From NCBI RefSeq assembly GCF_964656455.1, contig NC_135717.1:137158308-137222307 (forward strand): a stretch of 64,000 nt of DNA, written 5' to 3'. This DNA comes from Halichoerus grypus (lineage: Eukaryota > Chordata > Mammalia > Carnivora > Phocidae). Numbering within the stretch: the stretch's first letter is position 1; the number at the start of each line of letters is the position of its first letter. Shown here piece after piece: positions 53,209-64,000 of this stretch. Made by a program: the position numbers and the translations under genes. Below the pieces are notes generated by a model that saw only the letters and a program-made list of their open reading frames with translations, did no database searches and had not been told where the DNA came from.

Positions 53209-53400
53209 GGGGCGCCTGGGTGGCTTAGTCGTTAAGCGTCTGCCTTCAGCTCTGGTCATGGTCCCAGGGTCCTGGGATCGAGCCCCACATTGGGCTCCCT
53301 GCTCCGCTGGAAGCCTACTTCTTCCTCTCCCACTCCCCCTGCTTGTGTTTCCTCTCTCGCTGTGTCTCTCTGTCAAATAAATAAAAAATATCTTTAAAAA
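53209..53400 (+). mobile_element. SINEC, second of two at the same site
   Basis: A full-length copy. 'aaaatgatacagagttta' before it and 'aaaatgatacggagttta' after it form its target duplication. Confidence 0.95.
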
Positions 53401-53439
53401 AAAATGATACGGAGTTTAAAATGATACAGGGTTTGCCTC

Positions 53440-53805
53440 ATATCAACCTTGGGAAGTTTTGCTAATAGTTCCCAGAAGAAAAATGACCCCAGTCGGTTGG
53501 CCTTGCAAAATAAGCTGAATTGAGCTTTGTTTGTATGACTGGATGGGTTTTGTCTGCTCAGGGAATTTTCAAAACTGGTCTCTGTTTTTTATTTTAACAG
53601 ATGCTAAGTGAACTTTCTCCTCTTTACGTTCTCTGCCCATAAATACAGACTACCGCAAACCCTCAACAGAGGATTGCCTGTGACTTGCTACACTTTGCAT
53701 GTTTTGAATTGCAATTCCTTTGCTAATTCCCAAATAAACCAGTCTTTCCGGCCATTTTGAGCCGGCATCGGTTTACCTCGTTATCTAGGTCGATAGCAGA
53801 AATGG
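53440..53805 (+). mobile_element. Endogenous retroviral LTR-like sequence, plus strand
   Basis: 'tctgcccataaatacagac' is TATA-like. It is followed about 80 bp later by the AATAAA signal in 'ttcccaaataaaccagtc', then a 'ccggcatcggtttacctcg' end. This is the layout of a retroviral LTR 3' half. No adjacent coding relic was recognised. Confidence 0.5.
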
Positions 53806-55063
53806 ATTAGTGCAGCTGTCATTCTCAGTCACTGACCACAGTTACCCAGGAAAAGTGGAGCCTTGGCTGAGATGCTGTAGCCAATTCCACAGTTCTGCGG
53901 CTGGGGACCGTCAGCTAACCACACGCCTTGTGACAGGTTCTATCTTGATGAGAGATCTGAGCGATAAGCCCTTGCACGGCCACAGTAGGTAAAGAAGATT
54001 CGCCTACAGTGGCTAACACTTCACATGGGTCAAAGCAGATATGCAGCGTATCTCACAGCTTTTAAGATTTAAAGGAAAAGATAAGGGGGAACCAACTGTT
54101 AAAAAAAAAGTGGGGAGGCAATTCTGATTAGAGTGTGAGATTAAACTCTCCTCCATAAGGGAAATAATTCCTGGAATATGATATGAAAATTCCAATTGAC
54201 AGGCAGGCGAAGAAGGTCTGAAACCATGTGATGACATCACAGTATAAGGGCCTGAGGATCAGTAACAGAACTTTCCTGGGTTTCTGGGTACTGGGCTTAA
54301 TGTGCAATGTAACTCAGATCCTAGGGCATGAGCCATATGTCAATATTGAGGGGAGAGAAGGACACAGCGGTAAGAGTGAAAGGTGTTAGGCTAACCAGTT
54401 CTGTTAGGAGGAATACCAGAGCTCATCCATGGTAAGGATGGTGTGAGTGAGTTGGGAAACCCGCTGCTGCCACTGAGCAAGGGTGGGTTCTTTACTTGGG
54501 AGCCTTGGAGTAATCCAAGCTGAAAGGCGTGGGTGAGTTTAAGGACTCAGACCCTGGGGGACACAAAAGGAAATTGTACTTCTGGCAGAAGACTGAAGGA
54601 GGGCTGCAGGAAAGGACATTGCATTTTTTGCATTAAGGATACTTGATCCAGTTATTCACCATTTTCCCTTTGAAAGGCAATCATATGCATTCTACTGGGT
54701 TGAATGCTTGGTTGAGACTTTATTAATAAGGGACTCCAGTGATTTTAAGATCAAAGATGCCAGTAAGAACCTGGGCATTGTCAGAGAAGCATTTAAATTA
54801 AAAACAGGCAGCTCATCAAAATGACCCGATTAAATGGAAAAGATATATTCAGATACCTGTTTGTAAATAAGGGGAAGCCATTTCCCTGGGGCCTAGAAGA
54901 TGATTTACTTCTGACCTTGAAGGCTTGTTCCCCACTATATGAGTTTCTATGTGCAGAAAGAAAAAACAAGATAGAACTTGATTTGTGGATGGCAATGCTT
55001 GATGGATAGAGAAGATTTGTTTCTGAAATAATGCCAGCTAACAATAAATTTCTAGTAAAAGAA
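53806..55063. other. Intergenic, unassigned
   Basis: A 62-codon frame at 54821-55009 (+) starts with ATG and is not repeat-derived as far as I can tell, but matches no family I know. It may be a relic internal to an LTR element. Nothing else was seen. Confidence 0.3.
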
Positions 55064-55080
55064 AAAAAGGTGCGTAATTT

Positions 55081-55274
55081 GGGCACCTGGGTGGCTCAGT
55101 CAGTTAAGCGTCTGCCTTCGGCTCAGGTCATGATCCTGGGATCCTGGGATCAAGCCCTGCATTGGGCTCCTTGCTCAGCTGAGAGCCTGTTTCTCCCTTT
55201 CCCTCTGCCCCTCCCCCTGCTTGTGCTCTCTCCCTCTCTCTCTCCCTCTGTGAAATAAATAAAATCTTAAAAAA
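55081..55274 (+). mobile_element. SINEC with target duplication
   Basis: 'aaaaaggtgcgtaat' before and 'aaaaaggtgcataat' after flank a full-length copy. Confidence 0.95.
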
Positions 55275-55342
55275 AAAAAAAGGTGCATAATCAGCAATAT
55301 GGACAGTTATATACAGTATATCTAACACAAACCCTTACTGAG

Positions 55343-55347
55343 ATAAG

Positions 55348-55381
<34 letters not shown>
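55343..55381 (+). repeat. (GATA)n microsatellite
   Basis: About nine GATA units. Confidence 0.92.
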
Positions 55382-55382
<1 letters not shown>

Positions 55383-56209
55383 CGATTCAGTCAATGACCA
55401 GTGGTCTAACCATTTGTTTTGGCAAGTGGGACACAGAGAACCAGACTTAACAATACCATCATTTGGAAGCTGAACTTAAAGAAAAGCCATGAGCTTTTTA
55501 TCTTAAAATATGTATTAGTCAAAAAAATGTATGGATGAATCATGTTGATGCCCATCAGTCAAATTCAGAGGAGAGTAGTGCCAGTGATTCAGAAAAACAA
55601 GACATGTTTATTTGTCTGTGACATGTTTATTTGCAAGCTGTGACAGGGTTAGGTCCCTGAGAGGAGTGTGCATGAGGTTGTAAGCCAGGTCTCAATAGAC
55701 ACATTTCCAGAAATTGCTCTTGTTTTGTGTCCAGCTTATAATTTACTAAAGACATGTTTACATTTTAGTCCATAAACCGATCCCAAAGTTACATGGCTCA
55801 TCACCCAGGGGAGTAATAAGTTACAACTAGGTTTTCTTTGCTACTGACAATTTTGCGGGCTTTGATTTTGTGACCGAGGCCTTGACAAATACAAAAAAGT
55901 CTAAAAGACAAAGACTATCCACATACACAAACCCAAACTTAGATACCAACAGATCAGGGAATGACAGCATTTTATAGCAGACAGTATAAGACACAAAGGA
56001 GCAAGAAATGTAACATGAAATGATCCTCTCAATAATTCATATCAACCACAAAACAGAGGAATAAACGAAAATTAAAATAGGCACTTTAAGTAATTGTACC
56101 CTCCTTGATCTTCATAACTGGCATGGTGACCTTTAGCAGGTGTTCTTCATTTTATATGATTGATTTACTAACCCTCCTTTCATATCTACAAATCTTATTT
56201 TTCTTTCTG
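55382..56209. other. Intergenic, unassigned
   Basis: 55590-55880 has an LTR-like look in reverse (repeated 'gacatgtttatttg'), but I cannot support a call. Confidence 0.3.
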
Positions 56210-56515
56210 GAAGAAGAATTAAAAGCCCTTGCACATCACAGAACAGGAATTGCACAACACAGGAAGCCTCTTGCACTGAGAGCTGTTAAGTAGGCACCAC
56301 TAAATCTCCACAGAATCAGGAAATGTTACAGGCCACTGCACCCCCTCACTGATCCACCACGCCCTGTGCCTTTAAAACCCTCTTGGCGAGGCAGAAAGCG
56401 TGGAGTCGGTGGCCAGCCTCCTGAATAAAGCTCCTATTCCTTTTCAATCAACACTGGTCTCTTGAGTATTGAGCAATGGGCGGAACTTGGGTTTTGGAAA
56501 CACAATTACTAGGCA
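56210..56515 (+). mobile_element. Endogenous retroviral LTR-like sequence, plus strand
   Basis: A TATA-like 'tttaaaaccctcttggcg' is followed by 'cctgaataaagctcctattcc' and 'ctggtctcttgagtattgag'. The promoter, AATAAA and U5 spacing is typical of an LTR 3' half. It appears solo. Confidence 0.6.
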
Positions 56516-57060
56516 AAACATGGCAGGGGTTGTGACAAAGCATTAAGGAGTAATATTCCAGATTAAAAGAATGTGTTTCAACTCACGTTGCAGGGCGATA
56601 AACTAGCTGATCACTAGCTGAATTGTTTCTAAGAAAGGGAGTTGGCAATGAGGGGAGAGACATAAAAGATGCAGCTTTCTGAATAACTTCTCCAGAGGTA
56701 ACTTATTTTTCTGCCCCCTACACAAAGTGGAAACTGGCTATCTCCATTGTGTCCCCAGTCTGAAACAGACACCTTCCGTCCCCTCCTCCTCCTCCTCCTT
56801 TGTATTTGGAGTGTGGACATGAAGCCATGGAGGGAGCGGTAGTCCTGTGACCATGAGATAAGTATGAGTGGAAAAGCCACATGCTAGGGATGGTGGGACA
56901 GGAAAACAGAAAGTGAGGGAAATAATGGCATCATGTTGCTACCGCACATCCCTGCACCCCCACCTTTGGACTTCTTGTTATTTTAGAAAAATCATATCCC
57001 ATTGTAGTTAAGTCACTGTGGATGTGTTGTTGGGCAACTATCCCTTCCTTCAAAAAACAA
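56516..57060. other. Intergenic, nothing recognised
   Basis: A short (CCT)n run at 56780-56798. No gene seen. Confidence 0.45.
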
Positions 57061-57067
57061 CCTCAGG

Positions 57068-57277
57068 GGGCGCCTGTGTGATTCAGTCAGTTAAGCATCC
57101 GACTCTTGATTTTGGCTCAGGTCCTGATCTCAGGGTCGTGAGATCGAGCCCCACTGGGGTTCCGTGCTGACTGTGGAGCCTGCTTGGGATTCTCCCTCTC
57201 CCACTGCCCCTCCCCCCACTCCCCACTTGCACGGGCACTCCACTCTCTTTCTCTCTAAAAAAACAAACAAACAAACA
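57068..57277 (+). mobile_element. SINEC, older subtype
   Basis: The head is 'ggggcgcctgtgtgattcag', internal 'cgactcttgattttggctcag', with an (AAAC)n tail. The flank 'caaaaaacaacctcag' resembles 'caaaaacctcaaaac' after it. Confidence 0.93.
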
Positions 57278-58924
57278 AACAAAAACCTCAAAACAGTGAA
57301 ATTTGAAATGCAGAAGACCGTGTGTTAAATGGACTGCTTGCTTGGGCCTACCTGCTCATGCAAACCCATAAGACTCAAGCATGATTTCCTATCTGCATAT
57401 CTTAGCAGCTCAACACAGGCAGATGTCTTTCTTAAAAATAACAAATAATATATATTTTAGTTCTAAGTTTCTAGTTCTTTTTGTTTTAAACCAAAGGGTG
57501 GCCTACATTTTCACACCTACCAGGAAAGTTCCAAGTTACTGTCTCACTGGTGACAACTGTCCTCCTCACAAAAGGGCAAGCAGAACAAACTCACTTGTTC
57601 ATGGGTGTGATTTTGTTTTGCTTCGTCTTTGCTGACTTCGGTTTTAGACATCAAATGACCTCAGACACTGCCCGTTGGCAGAGTTCCCATCTGGTTTTTG
57701 ACGTGGCCTGCTATTTCTCAATCCTTTCTGTCTGCCTGGTTGGGCTTTCCTAACACTGACTTTGGCCTAAGCTGTTAGCCCTCCTCACAACAGGCAGCCC
57801 CATGGAATCCTGGCTGAGCTTACCTATACTGGGCTAATAAAAATGATAACTCCCTAGCAAGACTGGTCATGAAAAAAAAAAAGAGAGAGAGAGGAAACAA
57901 AAATTGCCACTATCAGAAATAAAACAAGGGCCACTACTAGAGATCCTGGAGGAGAAATTAGAAGAATAATGAATAATGAATAACTTTTTGTCAATAGATT
58001 CAGTGATTTAGTTGGAATGAGCAAATTCTTGAATGAGTCCACTTTCAAAACCAACATGAGAATAAAGAAAAAAATCTAAGTAGCCTCCCATTAAAAAAAA
58101 AAAAAACTAAACTAAACTAAAACTATGAAAGGTCCGAGACTGTATGTTGCTTGCGAACTCACAAGTTAGTCAACCACAGTTTCAAAGATACTGAGAGAAA
58201 ACACAGGACTTCTGGGTCAGAGATGGAGGACAGTATTTTACAGTAATGGTAATGAATTAAAGCTTTTAAAAACATTTTTGTTTCTTAAATTTTATTTATA
58301 CTTAAGAAAGCAAATAGTCCTCTATGGCCTGTAATAAAAATATAGTTGTCCCTGGAACCACAGCTGACAGCACATGCTAAAGATGTTTTAGCAAAGAAAC
58401 TGCAAAAAGAAAACAAAGGGGAAAAAAAAGTTAAGATCTAGAACGTTGAAAGAAAACAGCAAAATTCCTGTTGAAACCACCACTTCCTTTGAGTTGATCA
58501 AGTTCAGAATCATTTCCTTCTCAAAAGTGAGAAATTAACTAGGCTAAACTGTAGCTACTTGAATAGTGTAAACTTTAATTGGGTAAGTCTCAATGCTATG
58601 ATTATATTGGCTACCTTATCTCTTTGAACATTTATATCTTATATTCCTACCTGGAAACGCTTGGGTTATGATCAGATACAAGATACTCATGTTCAGATAC
58701 ATGACAAGCTTACCTCATGAATGATTAAATCTAGCAACATTATACAACATTATGTAAGTACTTCATAAACACAAGCATTAATCTATTAATATCTATTTTT
58801 GCCTGTGTATGGATTTAGAAAGTATATTTATCCTTTCTATATTTACAATAATTTTAAAAGTTTAGCCATCACAATTATCTTAAGATAAATTGCTTTCAGA
58901 AAAGGACTGCTTTTTTAAAAAATT
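57278..58924. other. Intergenic, nothing certain
   Basis: 57440-57840 is relatively GC-rich with short frames (57381-57753) that match nothing I recognise. The rest is AT-rich. Confidence 0.4.
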
Positions 58925-59046
58925 TTTTTAAAGATTTATTTATTTATTTTAGAGAGAGAGAAAGAGAGAGAGCACACACACAGGTGCATGTGAGGGCAAG
59001 GTCGGGGGTAGAGGGAGAGGGAGAGAATTCTGAAGCAGCCTCGGCT
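58925..59046 (-). mobile_element. SINEC 3' half, minus strand, joined to the GAPDH retrocopy
   Basis: A T-rich start with 'aaagatttatttatttatttt' and the GA-rich body end at 'gaagcagcctcggctctgag'. The tRNA-like head is absent. GAPDH sequence starts immediately, in the same orientation. Confidence 0.85.
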
Positions 59047-59047
59047 C

Positions 59048-60141
<1,094 letters not shown>

Positions 60142-60809
60142 TAGAATCTTCTAATAATGGGGCAAGGTAGCATTATCACCAACATCTTTCTAATCTTAAT
60201 CTCATATTGATAAGAAACTTGAATTTACTATATAGTTTGCAGAATTATAAAAAATAGACTATTCTTGTAAGTACAGGTTTGTACACAAAGTTCCTAGTTG
60301 AAAATATTCCTAAACTCTATCGGTCCATACTTCTGTGTTAGTCACTATATTCATACTGCACATATATATATTTATTTAAAATGTCACTAATATAATGCAA
60401 GCCACACCTGCTATTTTAAATATTTTTGTAGCTACGTTAACAAAGTAAAAAGAAGCAGGTGAAATTAATTTTAATAACAGACTTTACTAACCCAACTTAT
60501 CCAAAGTATTATTATTTCAACATTTAATCAATATTAAAAGTATTAAAGAGATATTTTACATCCTTTGTTTCATACTAAGTCTTTAAAATCCAGTGTATAT
60601 TTTATACTTAGAAAACAACTCAGTGTAGTCTAGCTACAGTCCCAGTGCTCAGAAGTCCCCTGTGGCTAGTGGCTATGACACTAGATAGCACAAATTTAAA
60701 GACTCAGATCTTGCAATGCCCCAACTCTAGAGTACATCTTGTCCAATATCCCACCAGGTTTCTGTTTACTTAATATCATTTGAGGTGGGGATTCTGAATT
60801 AGAGGGTAT
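60142..60809. other. Intergenic, nothing recognised
   Basis: AT-rich with no gene. Confidence 0.5.
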
Positions 60810-61180
60810 ATTGACTGAAGGTTTGCATCCTCTCCAGATTCATATGTTGATGCCTTAACCCCTGATGTTATGGTATTAGGAGGTAGGGCCTTTAGGAAGT
60901 AATTAAGTTTAGATGAGGTCGTGAACATGGAGCCCCCATGAAGGGATTAGTGTCCTTATAAGAAGAGGAAGAAACCAGAGCTCTCTCATTCTCTCCACTA
61001 TGTGATGACAGAGTGAGAAGGCAGCCCTCTACAAGCCAGAAAGAGGCCCTCACCACGAAGTGAATCAGCCTGCACACAGATGGTGGGATGTCCCAGTCTC
61101 CAGAACTGTGAGAAATAAAGTTCTGTTGTATAAGCCACCCAGTCTGTACTGGTTATAACAGCCTGAGGGAACTAAGGCAG
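60810..61180 (+). mobile_element. Ancient LTR-type (MLT1/MaLR-like) repeat
   Basis: 'catatgttgatgccttaacc', 'ggtattaggaggtagggcc', 'gtgtccttataagaagagg', 'ctccagaactgtgagaaataa' and 'gtataagccacccagtctg' follow the MaLR-like pattern end to end. Confidence 0.7.
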
Positions 61181-62333
61181 AGGGAAAGATAGTAAGAGGT
61201 AATATAATGAAGACAAACTGCTTCTGCCTCATAGTTTAGAGGAAAAGGAAGACATGTATGTAAAGGGAAAAAGGGAACACAGAGGAAAGGAGAGTCAGAA
61301 AATGCAAGAGAGAATGGGCAACATTTGATTTGGGCCTTATGGGATGAGTAGGAGTTTGACAAAGAAAGAAGTAAAAAAATGACACTTGGGTCAAAAGGAA
61401 CAGAAACACTGATTCAGAGAAGAACCTGGCATTCAGTTCCTGTCAAGAAGTTTAAGGAAGGTGAATTACAGGAGACCAGCTCCTCAGCGTGTGTCGGTGG
61501 CTTAAGGATTGCAAAAGGTTTGGATACACCACTGCTCAAAATAAAAAAGTGTATCTGATTTAAAATTCTGAGGAACAAAAAACTGTGATGATGACCATCG
61601 ACATGGTTTTTCTACTTTCTGTAGTTCTACTTAGTAAAAATTAAACCAGCACACATTCTTTGATCAAGGATCGGCTGACCAAGCTCACAGGGAGATCCTA
61701 AAGTGAGAGTATGGAAGATACTGGTGTGAACATACTTGTGGTTCCTGATCATTGGTATCTAGGCTAGATAGTGAAAAGGAACAAACAGGTTGGAGTCGGG
61801 GGCATGATGGATGAGAGAGTAAGATGAGAAGCTTTTGAGTCACCAAAAGCATAGACAGCAGATTTAGTAGCAGGGACTGTGCCAGAACTTGGGAGGTAGG
61901 AGGCAGTAGATTGTAGGAATTTCGAGGTAGAATAATTCCATTTGGAGTTTGGAAGTAGAGCAACTCTAGCTGATAAGTCTATGTGAATGATTTCTTAAAA
62001 TCAATGAAGTAGAGTGGGCTAAAAAGTTTGTGCTGGGTGTTAGATATCCAAATGGAGACAACAGTTATAGGCCATGGCCCAAGTCCTCAAGGACTGTAAG
62101 GGAGGTCTGAGGAGGATGGGGGTAAGAATGGAATTCAGTGCAAATGGACGTTGTGTACTCACAAAATCTTACTGAGGAAAGCTTGTGTAGCAATGGAAGC
62201 AGGTAGAAAGCTGGGAGAATTTTAGTCCCAACATCCTAAGATACAGGGAATGAGAGTGAGTAAGTGCCTTCAGCCTAAGTACTTTGCCAGAGATAAGTTG
62301 TCATTACAGCAAAGAGAAGCCACGTAGTGTAAA
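61181..62333. other. Intergenic, old repeat-like
   Basis: GA-rich text near 61680-62280 resembles the old repeat of intron 3 (23860-25890), but I cannot prove it. Confidence 0.35.
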
Positions 62334-62402
62334 ATAGTGGTTCTTAAACTTTGGCCATATCCCAGAAACACTGGCGAGAGCTGATTAAAAGCACTGACTA
62401 AT
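62334..62402 (+). mobile_element. MER5-like hAT fragment
   Basis: 'atagtggttcttaaactttgg' and 'gagagctgattaaaagcactg' fit one end of a MER5-type element. Confidence 0.5.
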
Positions 62403-62466
62403 TGTCATGATGTGGACTGTCAAGTGTAAAAGGTGTATGAGTCATTGGTATAAAGAAGAGAGAAGA

Positions 62467-62672
62467 GGGGCACCTGGGTGGCTCAGTTGGTTAAGCAACT
62501 GCCTTCGGCTCAGGTCATGCTCCCAGGGTTCTGGGATTGAGACCCACATCGGGCTCCCTGCTCAGGGGGGAGTCTGTTTCTCCCTCTGCCTCTTCCCCCC
62601 TCCCCCGGCTTGTGCTCTCTCTTGTTCTCTCTCTCTCAAATAAATAAATAAAATATTTAATTAAAAAAAAAT
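62467..62672 (+). mobile_element. SINEC
   Basis: The head is 'ggggcacctgggtggctcag', with a full body and an AAATAAAT then A9 tail. Confidence 0.94.
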
Positions 62673-63635
62673 GAAGAAGGGAGATGACCCTTAGTTTAAT
62701 ACACTTCTTTCATTTGCTGTGAACTCGAGCAGATTACTTAACACTGGCCCTCAATTTCCTCATCAAAAATTTAGCTATAGAATACATACTTTCCAGGATC
62801 CGAATGAGGTAAACATTAACTGAGAACATGGTGGGCCACAGTAAAATGGAAAGTATAAGATCATGGATCTCTGTGTTGTGAAGGGACCATCACCATGGTA
62901 GTGACCGGCAGAAGAGAGCCACCCTCTTTGTTTAAGTGGAATAGTCCAGAGTACAACTCTTTGGCTTCCCAGCGTTGGGCAGCGTAAAAGCACAATGGCA
63001 GAAGGTGAAGGCTTGTTGCTATGGTAACTACATACCAGCTCTCTCAGCTTCCCCACAGGAGAGCTCCTCTTCCTGCACACAATATGCAGTTCTCACCAAG
63101 CTCTTTGCTGAGCTACTGAGAGCCTGGTAGTATAGCTGCGGAAGCATGTAAAGCACGCTCTGAGATCGCCCCCGTGGAGAGGCCCTGAAGGCACTTGATG
63201 GAGTGCAAAGTAAGAACTTCTCTCTTGCCTTCTTCAAATCAGAATGGCGTCACTCTGTAGAGAAACAGAAAAGAGAGCATCAGGGAGATTTTTATGCTAA
63301 AACTGAATTAACTCATATTTGGACTCTTACCAAACTAAGAAATGCAACCAGAGGATGTGAAGCTTCAGTAAATGTTTTCCTCTGAAACAGATCTAGCTTG
63401 GGGAAGTTTTTAGAAATGTGTATACATATTTCTTGTGTATATATATATATAGGAAGAGAAGTGTGGCAACATTTAAGAGTGTAGAAATGTATGTTACTCA
63501 TTTCTCATGCTGTCATTATCTTTGAGTTCATATTTTTAAAAGTGACTACTCTGTTTAAGGTTGAGCAGAATTGATCCCAGTGCTTATAAATTTCGTTTGG
63601 ATGCTGTCTCTCTTGTTATGCCAAAGGCAAAATTG
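62673..63635. other. Intergenic, nothing recognised
   Basis: Minus frames at 62775-63080 and 63028-63237 show no motif. A short (TA)n run lies at 63439-63452. Confidence 0.4.
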
Positions 63636-63639
63636 AGAA

Positions 63640-64000
63640 GTTCCACTGTGACTTCCTTTTTGGAAAAACCGTTCCTTGATGTCTGTGTGGCTGAAGCTGA
63701 AGTCAGGAAGTGATCAACTAAAGTCTGGCATACAAAAGGATAGAAAACAGGAAGTACTTAAATATGTATGTTAACATGACGCTCTTCTTGACGGGACTTC
63801 ATTCCTGTTCTTGACTGGACCTCAACCTTGCCCCCCACCCCATCCTTGCCAGACCTGCATAGGCCAGCTTTATCAACAATCCTATCAGTTGAGAGTATCA
63901 GGGAGCAAGAATTCCCATCCACTTCAAGGTCCTTCTAGCTGGACTAAGAATCAGAGTGACATGAAACAGACTAACAGGAGAAAATAAAATTTAATAATGT
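63640..64000 (-). mobile_element. LTR, minus strand, cut by the window edge (same family as 15108-15650)
   Basis: 63908-64000 reads 'aagaattcccatccac', 'ggtccttctagctggactaag' and 'gaaacagactaacaggagaa', matching 15108-15190 in order. The sequence before 63900 may be internal or flanking. The rest lies beyond the window. Confidence 0.5.

Noticed and set aside
55590..55880. Possible LTR in reverse orientation
   Set aside because: Only a repeated 'gacatgtttatttg' and a vague layout were seen, which is not enough to call it.

Overview
This window is nuclear DNA of a placental carnivore. About two dozen copies of a carnivore tRNA-derived SINE (SINEC type: a 'gcctgggtggctcag' head, CT-rich body and AAATAAAT tail) occur in both orientations, with L1 fragments and old LTR and DNA-transposon relics. 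I see no copy of the young dog-specific SINE subtype ('ggatccctgggtggcgcag' head). The common subtype ending 'gtgttccctctctcgctgtgtctc' fits an arctoid caniform (bear, seal or mustelid lineage). That species call is inference.

Two protein-coding genes of the CAP (SCP/TAPS) family lie on the + strand. The first is the 3' end of GLIPR1L1: one internal exon at 5370-5458 and the terminal exon at 9828-9919, with the rest upstream of the window. The second is a complete GLIPR1L2: six coding exons from 17902 to 46724, splicing in frame to 352 codons plus a stop. Exon 1 sits in a CpG-rich promoter. The order GLIPR1L1-GLIPR1L2 matches the known mammalian cluster, where GLIPR1 should follow beyond the right edge. 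GLIPR1L2 has a signal peptide, a CAP domain, a Cys-rich hinge, a transmembrane segment and a Glu-rich tail.

Layout: 1-4856 is L1 ORF2 debris inside GLIPR1L1; 4857-9919 is the GLIPR1L1 3' end; 9920-17700 is intergenic with SINEs, an LTR-type relic and a minus-strand LTR; 17740-46771 is GLIPR1L2, whose introns 3 (16 kb) and 4 (7.4 kb) hold most of the repeats; 46772-58900 is intergenic with SINEs, a MER20-like element, a broken endogenous retrovirus (minus strand) and LTR relics; 58925-60141 is a GAPDH processed pseudogene fused to a SINE 3' half; 60142-64000 is intergenic repeats, ending in a second copy of the LTR seen near 15.1 kb.

No new multigene system is present. The points most worth checking are: (1) a near-perfect 158-bp-arm palindrome made of SINE sequence 68 bp before GLIPR1L2 exon 2; (2) a candidate second terminal exon of GLIPR1L1 in the correct splice phase; (3) the GAPDH-SINE chimeric retrocopy; (4) a tandem GTAT splice donor at the 27-nt GLIPR1L2 exon that could switch between a membrane form and a tail-less form; (5) a 217-bp local duplication in intron 3. 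Repeat family names and repeat borders were read by eye and are approximate.
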